Translations under genes and position numbers: made by a program | In this document: one piece after another, positions 1-5,441 of the stretch | Numbering within the stretch: the first letter of the stretch is position 1 | Layout: each line of letters starts with the position of its first letter | NCBI GenBank assembly: GCA_002746425.1 | Contig: NVXB01000016.1 | Coordinates: 24,167 to 29,607, forward strand | DNA length: 5,441 nt | Source: Hyphomicrobiales bacterium | Lineage (GTDB): Bacteria; Pseudomonadota; Alphaproteobacteria; Rhizobiales; GCA-2746425 | Reading direction: 5' to 3' | The notes under the pieces: generated by a model | What the model was told of the DNA's origin: nothing | Seen by the model: only the letters and a program-made list of their open reading frames with translations | Database searches by the model: none

Positions 1-924
1 ATTTTGCTGGACGGTGTCGATTTAACCAACATTCCGCCCTATAAGCGCCCGGTCAATATGATGTTTCAATCCTATGCGCTGTTCCCGCATATGAGCGTGG
101 AAAAGAACATCGCTTTTGGCCTAAAACAGGATAAATTGCCCACCAACGAAATACAGTTTCGCGTTGAAGAAATGCTCAGCTTGGTCAAGCTGAAAGAGTT
201 TGCCAAGCGCAAGCCGCACCAGCTTTCTGGCGGCCAACGTCAGCGCGTCGCGCTGGCCCGCTCTCTGGCCAAACGCCCAAAGGTGCTGCTGCTGGATGAG
301 CCACTGGGTGCGCTGGATAAAAAGCTGCGCGAGGAAACCCAGTTCGAGCTGATGGATTTGCAAGAGCGCCTTGGCATGACCTTTATGATCGTCACCCACG
401 ATCAGGAAGAGGCGATGACCGTGGCCGACCGTATTGCGGTTATGGATGAAGGCAAAATCATCCAAATCGCCAGTCCGGCAGAGATTTATGAAGTGCCTGT
501 TTCTCGCTATGTGGCGGATTTCATCGGCGATATCAACTTGCTGGAAGGCAAGCTGACCGGCCACGACAACTCAATCACCTCATTGCATTGCCCTACAATC
601 GGCGATGGTCTGGATTTACGCATTGAGGGCGATTACCCCGCCGGGCTTGCCGATGGCGACACTTGCTGGTTTGCGGTGCGCCCCGAAAAACTGCGGCTGA
701 CTTTTGATAAGCCGGATGACACCGCCACCAACGCCGTTGAGGGGCTGGTGTTTGATATTGCCTATCTCGGCGATGTTTCGATTTATCACGTCAAAATCGC
801 CGATGGCTCAATCATCCGCGCCACCATTGCCAACGCAACGCGGCTGGTTGAACGGCCAATATCGTGGGATGACAAGGTGTGGCTGTGCTGGAGCGAGGAT
901 GCTGGCATCCTGTTAGCATCATGA
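1..924 (+). CDS. potG: Putrescine ABC transporter ATP-binding subunit PotG, 5' partial
   Basis: This is the cytoplasmic ATPase that powers putrescine/polyamine import through the PotH-PotI channel. The reading frame is open from base 1, so the start lies outside the window. Counting the first codon as residue 1, 307 residues are visible. The Q-loop glutamine is residue 23 (in MFQSYALFPHM), the ABC signature LSGGQ is 75-79, Walker B VLLLDE is 95-100 and the switch histidine is H133 in VTHDQEEAM. A C-terminal TOBE-type region follows from about 180 (FAVRPEKLRL). Against the roughly 375-residue E. coli PotG, about 70-80 N-terminal residues, including Walker A, are off the edge. From memory of the family, the segment IPPYKRPVNMMFQSYALFPH and the stretch AKRKPHQLSGGQRQRVALAR are closer to PotG than to PotA. 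The stop overlaps the potH start by 4 bp. Nothing visible suggests inactivation. The exact substrate (putrescine or spermidine) is inferred from resemblance. Confidence 0.93.
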   Translation: MLLDGVDLTNIPPYKRPVNMMFQSYALFPHMSVEKNIAFGLKQDKLPTNEIQFRVEEMLSLVKLKEFAKRKPHQLSGGQRQRVALARSLAKRPKVLLLDEPLGALDKKLREETQFELMDLQERLGMTFMIVTHDQEEAMTVADRIAVMDEGKIIQIASPAEIYEVPVSRYVADFIGDINLLEGKLTGHDNSITSLHCPTIGDGLDLRIEGDYPAGLADGDTCWFAVRPEKLRLTFDKPDDTATNAVEGLVFDIAYLGDVSIYHVKIADGSIIRATIANATRLVERPISWDDKVWLCWSEDAGILLAS

Positions 925-1841
925 TTGTGGAGCGCGTCAAAAAGATATTTCAGAGCAGGGGCCTGCTGATCAGCGTGCCTTATTTGTGGCTGTTGGCTTT
1001 CTTTCTGGTGCCGTTTTTCATCGTTTTCAAAATCTCGTTTTCCGAACCGGTCATTGCCATTCCGCCCTATAGCCCGACGATTGATTTGGCCAATGGCTGG
1101 AGCGGGCTTGTGGAGAATTTTCGCCAACTCTCCTTCGAAAATTATCTGTTTTTGTTTGAAGAGCCGCTGTTCTACCGCTCATTTGTATCAAGCTTTACCA
1201 TTGCTGGCATCGCCACCTTGATAACGCTTTTGGTCGGTTACCCGATGGCCTATGCCATGGCGCGCGCGCCGCGCACGTGGCGCGCGACCTTGCTGATGCT
1301 GGTCATTTTGCCGTTCTGGACATCGTTCTTGATCCGCGTATATGCCTGGATCGGGATTTTGAAGAAAGAGGGCCTGCTCAATCAGGTGCTGCTCAATATA
1401 GGTGTTATCTCAGAGCCGCTGACCATTCTTAACACCAACACCGCCGTCTATATCGGCATCGTCTATTCCTATTTGCCGTTTTTGGTACTGCCGCTTTATG
1501 CCGCGCTGGAACGCATGGATGAGAGCTTGTTGGAGGCCGCTGCTGACCTTGGCTGCACGCCGATAAAAGCGTTTTGGACCATTACCTTTCCCATTTCCAT
1601 GCCGGGTGTTTTGGCCGGGTGCTTTTTGGTCTTCATCCCCGCCATTGGCGAATTTGTGATCCCCGATCTGCTGGGCGGTTCTGAGACTTTGATGATTGGC
1701 CGCACCATCTGGGTCGAGTTCTTTAGCAATCGCGATTGGCCGGTTGCGGGCGCTGTTGCGGTCGTCTTGTTGTTGATATTGGTGGTGCCCATTGTGTGGT
1801 TCCAAAACGCCCAAACGCGCGCTCAGGAGAAAATCTCATGA
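921..1841 (+). CDS. potH: Putrescine ABC transporter permease PotH
   Basis: This is one of two inner-membrane permease subunits of the polyamine importer, 306 residues (E. coli PotH is a little longer at the N-terminus). Six hydrophobic segments are visible at about residues 20-40, 92-118, 124-150, 174-194, 223-247 and 273-294. The permease EAA motif that docks on the ATPase is EAAADLG at 205-211, followed by an I-x-FP ending. PotH-like signatures include VILPFWTSFLIRVYAWIGIL, FIPAIGEFVIPDLLGG and EFFSNRDWPVA. The chosen ATG overlaps the potG stop as ATGA and has no close Shine-Dalgarno sequence, so translation is probably coupled to potG. A GTG at 879, preceded by GGGA at 866-869, would add 14 residues. 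That alternative is less attractive because it gives a 46-bp overlap and a peptide with no hydrophobic or family character. The assignment is firm; the start is somewhat less so. Confidence 0.93.
   Translation: MIVERVKKIFQSRGLLISVPYLWLLAFFLVPFFIVFKISFSEPVIAIPPYSPTIDLANGWSGLVENFRQLSFENYLFLFEEPLFYRSFVSSFTIAGIATLITLLVGYPMAYAMARAPRTWRATLLMLVILPFWTSFLIRVYAWIGILKKEGLLNQVLLNIGVISEPLTILNTNTAVYIGIVYSYLPFLVLPLYAALERMDESLLEAAADLGCTPIKAFWTITFPISMPGVLAGCFLVFIPAIGEFVIPDLLGGSETLMIGRTIWVEFFSNRDWPVAGAVAVVLLLILVVPIVWFQNAQTRAQEKIS
1825..1830 (+). promoter_or_regulatory. Ribosome binding site of potI
   Basis: AGGAGA lies 7 bases before the ATG at 1838. It fixes the potI start at the ATGA overlap, even though the reading frame stays open upstream to 1736. 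It lies within the last codons of potH. Confidence 0.8.
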
Positions 1842-2632
1842 AGCGCTCCACTTGGTTCAACACGACCTCGTTGGTGCTCGGATTCTCATTCCTCTATCTG
1901 CCGATTCTGCTGCTGGTCATTTTCTCGTTCAACGAGTCTCGTCTGGTAACTGTTTGGGGCGGGTTTTCCACCAAATGGTATGTCGAGATGTGGAGCAACC
2001 AGGGGCTGATGAACGCGGCCTGGATCACGCTTCGTGTCGCGCTAATCTCCGCCTCCGTCGCAACGGTTTTGGGCACAATGGCGGCGCTGGCGTTGACGCG
2101 GCATACCCGGTTTAAGGGGCGCACGCTGTTCTCTGGCATGATCTACGCGCCGCTGGTGATGCCAGAAGTCATCACCGGCCTGTCGCTGCTGTTGCTGTTT
2201 GTGGCGGTGGATTTCGCCCGCGGGTTTTGGGCCGTTACCCTTGCGCACATCACCTTCGCTATGTGCTTTGTCGCGGTAGTTGTGCGCTCGCGGCTGGCTA
2301 CTTTTGACCGCACGCTGGAAGAAGCGGCGGGTGATTTGGGCTGCCCACCGGCAAAAACCTTTTTCGTTATTACGCTGCCGGTCATTTTACCGGCCATTAT
2401 TGCGGGCTGGATGCTGGCTTTCACTCTGTCACTGGATGATTTGGTGATTGCCTCTTTCACCACGGGTCCCGGCGCAACTACATTGCCGATGAAAATCTAC
2501 AGTCAGGTTCGGCTTGGCGTGACGCCGGAAATTAATGCCGTGTGCACGATTTTGGTTGGACTTGTCACAATTGGTGTGCTGATTGCTTCCTATATCACAC
2601 GCAAACAAGAGCGTGCCCGCCAAGGCCAGTAA
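1838..2632 (+). CDS. potI: Putrescine ABC transporter permease PotI
   Basis: This is the second inner-membrane permease of the importer, paired with PotH, 264 residues. Hydrophobic segments lie at about 11-30, 54-82, 97-122, 127-150, 181-207 and 228-250. The EAA motif is EAAGDLG at 162-168 followed by an ITLP ending, matching the consensus better than PotH does. PotI-like family signatures are LVTVWGGFSTKWYVEMW near residue 32, APLVMPEVITGLSLLLLFVA near 100, and LSLDDLVIASFTTGPGATTL near 200. The ATG overlaps the potH stop by 4 bp and has a good Shine-Dalgarno sequence 7 bases upstream. Potential starts further upstream in the same frame would add cysteine-, arginine- and proline-rich sequence encoded inside potH and are rejected. 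The gene is followed after 19 bp by the acetoacetyl-CoA synthetase gene with no terminator between them. Confidence 0.94.
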   Translation: MKRSTWFNTTSLVLGFSFLYLPILLLVIFSFNESRLVTVWGGFSTKWYVEMWSNQGLMNAAWITLRVALISASVATVLGTMAALALTRHTRFKGRTLFSGMIYAPLVMPEVITGLSLLLLFVAVDFARGFWAVTLAHITFAMCFVAVVVRSRLATFDRTLEEAAGDLGCPPAKTFFVITLPVILPAIIAGWMLAFTLSLDDLVIASFTTGPGATTLPMKIYSQVRLGVTPEINAVCTILVGLVTIGVLIASYITRKQERARQGQ

Positions 2633-2638
2633 AGCATC

Positions 2639-2644
2639 AAAGGA
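2639..2644 (+). promoter_or_regulatory. Ribosome binding site of acetoacetyl-CoA synthetase gene
   Basis: AAAGGA sits in the 19-bp gap after potI, 7 bases before the ATG at 2652. It selects this ATG over upstream in-frame positions inside potI. The gap is too short for a separate promoter, so any dedicated promoter would have to lie within potI. Confidence 0.7.
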
Positions 2645-2651
2645 TCAGCGC

Positions 2652-4610
<1,959 letters not shown>

Positions 4611-4629
4611 ATTTTTATTCGAGGAAGAA

Positions 4630-4706
4630 TGGTACAGCTGAGTGGGGTTGAACCACCGACCTCCGGATCCACAATCCGGCGCTCTAACCAACTGAGCTAC
4701 AGCTGC
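4630..4706 (-). tRNA. tRNA-His (anticodon GTG)
   Basis: The reverse complement folds into a complete cloverleaf of 74 nt plus an encoded CCA (4630-4632). The D stem is GCTC/GAGC and the anticodon stem CCGGA/TCCGG is perfect. The loop TTGTGGA places anticodon GTG at 4670-4672. The variable loop has 5 nt, and the T arm is GGTGG-TTCAACC-CCACT. The acceptor stem pairs GCAGCTG with CAGCTGT and so ends in a G1-U72 wobble, with discriminator A73. The base before G1 is T (complement of 4707), so the extra G-1 of ordinary tRNA-His is not encoded. This is the known condition of a clade of Alphaproteobacteria. The 3' end lies 19 bp from the stop codon of the convergent synthetase gene. No clear T-run terminator is visible on the minus strand just beyond the CCA. 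Confidence 0.97.
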
Positions 4707-4726
4707 ACATTGCCTTGATACAGGCG

Positions 4727-4787
4727 AGAGTTTCTTAGTCCTAGCTTGTTGGCATTTCAAGTGGAAATTGCGTTGAAATGAAACTCT
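4727..4787. repeat. Split inverted repeat between tRNA-His and DUF2164 gene
   Basis: The right arm TTGAAATGAAACTCT (4773-4787) is a continuous 15-base sequence. Its exact complement is present on the left in two pieces, AGAGTTTC (4727-4734) and CATTTCAA (4753-4760), separated by 18 bases and sharing one C at the junction. The inner loop is 12 bases (4761-4772). As RNA or cruciform it would form a 15-bp stem with an 18-base one-sided bulge, or two alternative 8-bp hairpins. Its role is unknown; an operator, a 5'-leader structure or chance are all possible. Confidence 0.6.
4732..4760 (-). promoter_or_regulatory. Possible tRNA-His promoter
   Basis: On the minus strand, TTGAAA (complement of 4755-4760) is followed after 17 bases by TAAGAA (complement of 4732-4737). 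Transcription would start near 4724-4726 and give a leader of roughly 18-20 nt before the tRNA. Position and spacing fit a vegetative sigma-70 promoter, but the -10 element is a poor match. The call rests on geometry only. Both elements fall inside the arms of the split inverted repeat at 4727-4787. Confidence 0.3.
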
Positions 4788-4843
4788 TTTGAAGAACAAG
4801 GCGATAAGGGCAATCTGGCGCTCATCCCAAGATGGATCAAATT

Positions 4844-5092
4844 ATGAAAAAAGTTGAGTTTTCAAAGGAAGATACAGCGGAAATGACGCGCCATATTCAG
4901 CGTTATTTCAGCACTGAGCTTGATCAGGAAATTGGTGATCTGGGTGCGGAGCTGCTGCTGGAGTTTTTCGGCGAGAAAATTGGCGCTTACTTCTACAATC
5001 AAGGCCTGCACGATGCGCAAGCCGTGCTGGCCACCAAGATGGACGATGTGATCGAGGCCATTTACACCATTGAGCAACCCACCAACCGGTAG
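4844..5092 (+). CDS. DUF2164 family small conserved protein
   Basis: This is a small, soluble, acidic protein of 82 residues with no signal peptide or membrane segment. I recognise it as the uncharacterised DUF2164 family from its N-terminal VEFSKED (4-10) and the sequence YFSTELDQEIGDLG (21-34). The conserved core LLLEFFGEKIGAYFYNQGLHDAQ (in the range 37-59) supports this too. The family has no established function, and none is inferred here. I chose the ATG at 4844 because GGA at 4834-4836 lies 7 bases upstream and because family members usually begin just before the FSKE motif. An in-frame ATG at 4832 would add MDQI but has no Shine-Dalgarno sequence. The gene is divergent from tRNA-His and convergent with the phasin gene. 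No clear sigma-70 promoter is visible upstream. Confidence 0.85.
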   Translation: MKKVEFSKEDTAEMTRHIQRYFSTELDQEIGDLGAELLLEFFGEKIGAYFYNQGLHDAQAVLATKMDDVIEAIYTIEQPTNR

Positions 5093-5120
5093 CGCACGTT
5101 TTCAGGTGACCGTTAGACAC

Positions 5121-5152
5121 AAAAAACCCGATCCCAAATGAATGGGACCGGG
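5121..5152 (-). terminator. Intrinsic terminator of the phasin gene
   Basis: Read on the minus strand, CCCGGTCCCA and TGGGATCGGG form a 10-bp stem (one G-U pair) around a 6-base loop (5137-5142), followed directly by six T (complement of 5121-5126). The stem begins 37 bases after the phasin stop. On the plus strand the stem has one A-C mismatch and no T-run, so it serves the phasin gene and not the DUF2164 gene. A weaker 6-bp hairpin, GTTCGT (5168-5173) with ACGAAC (5183-5188), lies between the phasin stop and the terminator. Confidence 0.88.
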
Positions 5153-5189
5153 CGTATGTAGAAAGCGGTTCGTTGGGAGGGTACGAACG

Positions 5190-5441
5190 TTATGCTGCTT
5201 TCATGGCTTTCTCGACTGCTTCCTTGGCAGGCTTGGCAGCTTCGGTCATTGCTTTAGTCGCAAGTTCCTGAAGGTCTTTGCCCTGAGCTGTCATTGTTTC
5301 GAACTGCTGACGTACAAAGCCAGTCTGCAATTCCATTGCTTCGGAAGCGGATTTAACGCTGAAAAGGTCTTTCCAGAAATCATAAACAGCTTCGGTGCTG
5401 GCTTTGGCATTGTCCATGGTTTTGGTCTGAATTTCCATGGC
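5190..5441 (-). CDS. Phasin family protein, 5' partial
   Basis: Phasins are small amphipathic helical proteins that coat polyhydroxyalkanoate granules and influence their size and number. This is the C-terminal part, 83 residues visible, and the frame is still open at the window edge (GCC at 5439-5441). An ATG at 5436-5438 exists, but in known alphaproteobacterial phasins the segment NAKASTEAVYDFWKDLFSVK lies in the middle of the protein. The true start is therefore probably several tens of codons outside the window. Family character is seen in SASEAMELQTGFVRQQFETM, the following heptad-like GKDLQELATKAMTEAAKP, and an Ala/Lys/Glu-rich end (KEAVEKAMKAA). There are no cysteines and no membrane segment. 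The gene converges on the DUF2164 gene and ends at a strong intrinsic terminator. Phasins of this group sometimes occur in organisms without obvious PHB, so granule binding is a family-based inference. Confidence 0.85.
   Translation of the reverse strand, partial: AMEIQTKTMDNAKASTEAVYDFWKDLFSVKSASEAMELQTGFVRQQFETMTAQGKDLQELATKAMTEAAKPAKEAVEKAMKAA

Noticed and set aside
121..564. Minus-strand open frame of 147 codons opposite potG
   Set aside because: It is antisense to the conserved ABC ATPase core and its peptide resembles no family; it is a shadow of potG codons.
4630..4706. tRNA-His as an attachment site for an integrated element
   Set aside because: No integrase, no repeated 3' tRNA segment nearby, and ordinary housekeeping-type genes on both sides.
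5436..5438. ATG as the true start of the phasin gene
   Set aside because: The frame is still open upstream to the window edge, and the encoded segment matches the middle of known phasins, so this is more likely an internal methionine.

Overview
The window looks like ordinary chromosomal DNA of an alphaproteobacterium, most likely from or near the Rhizobiales/Hyphomicrobiales. Three things point there. The tRNA-His gene lacks the otherwise universal extra G at position -1 and has A at position 73, a trait known from an alphaproteobacterial clade. The phasin is of the alphaproteobacterial type. The pairing of acetoacetyl-CoA synthetase with a phasin fits an organism that stores polyhydroxybutyrate (PHB). 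GC content is moderate, a little above one half by eye. I see no mobile element, CRISPR array, integrase or phage gene.

Positions 1-2632 hold the end of a putrescine-type ABC importer operon on the plus strand: potG (ATPase, 5' end cut by the window edge), potH and potI (the two permeases). Each junction is a 4-bp ATGA stop/start overlap. The periplasmic binding protein (potF) and the Walker A part of potG would lie upstream of the window. Nineteen bases after potI, on the same strand, is a complete acetoacetyl-CoA synthetase gene (2652-4610). It has its own Shine-Dalgarno sequence and no room for a promoter, so it is probably read from the potGHI transcript.

Positions 4611-4843 contain a tRNA-His(GTG) gene on the minus strand, facing the synthetase gene tail to tail, with a possible minus-strand promoter. 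The same spacer holds a split inverted repeat: a 15-base arm that pairs with two separated left half-arms. A small conserved gene of the DUF2164 family (4844-5092, plus strand) follows.

Positions 5093-5441 contain a strong intrinsic terminator on the minus strand and the 3' part of a phasin gene, which runs off the right edge. Working together, the importer brings in putrescine/polyamine. The synthetase activates acetoacetate from ketone bodies or PHB breakdown, and the phasin coats PHB granules. The link between polyamine uptake and acetoacetate activation rests on gene order alone. I found no clear evidence of an undescribed biological system. The most unusual items are the split inverted repeat beside the tRNA-His gene and the tRNA itself.
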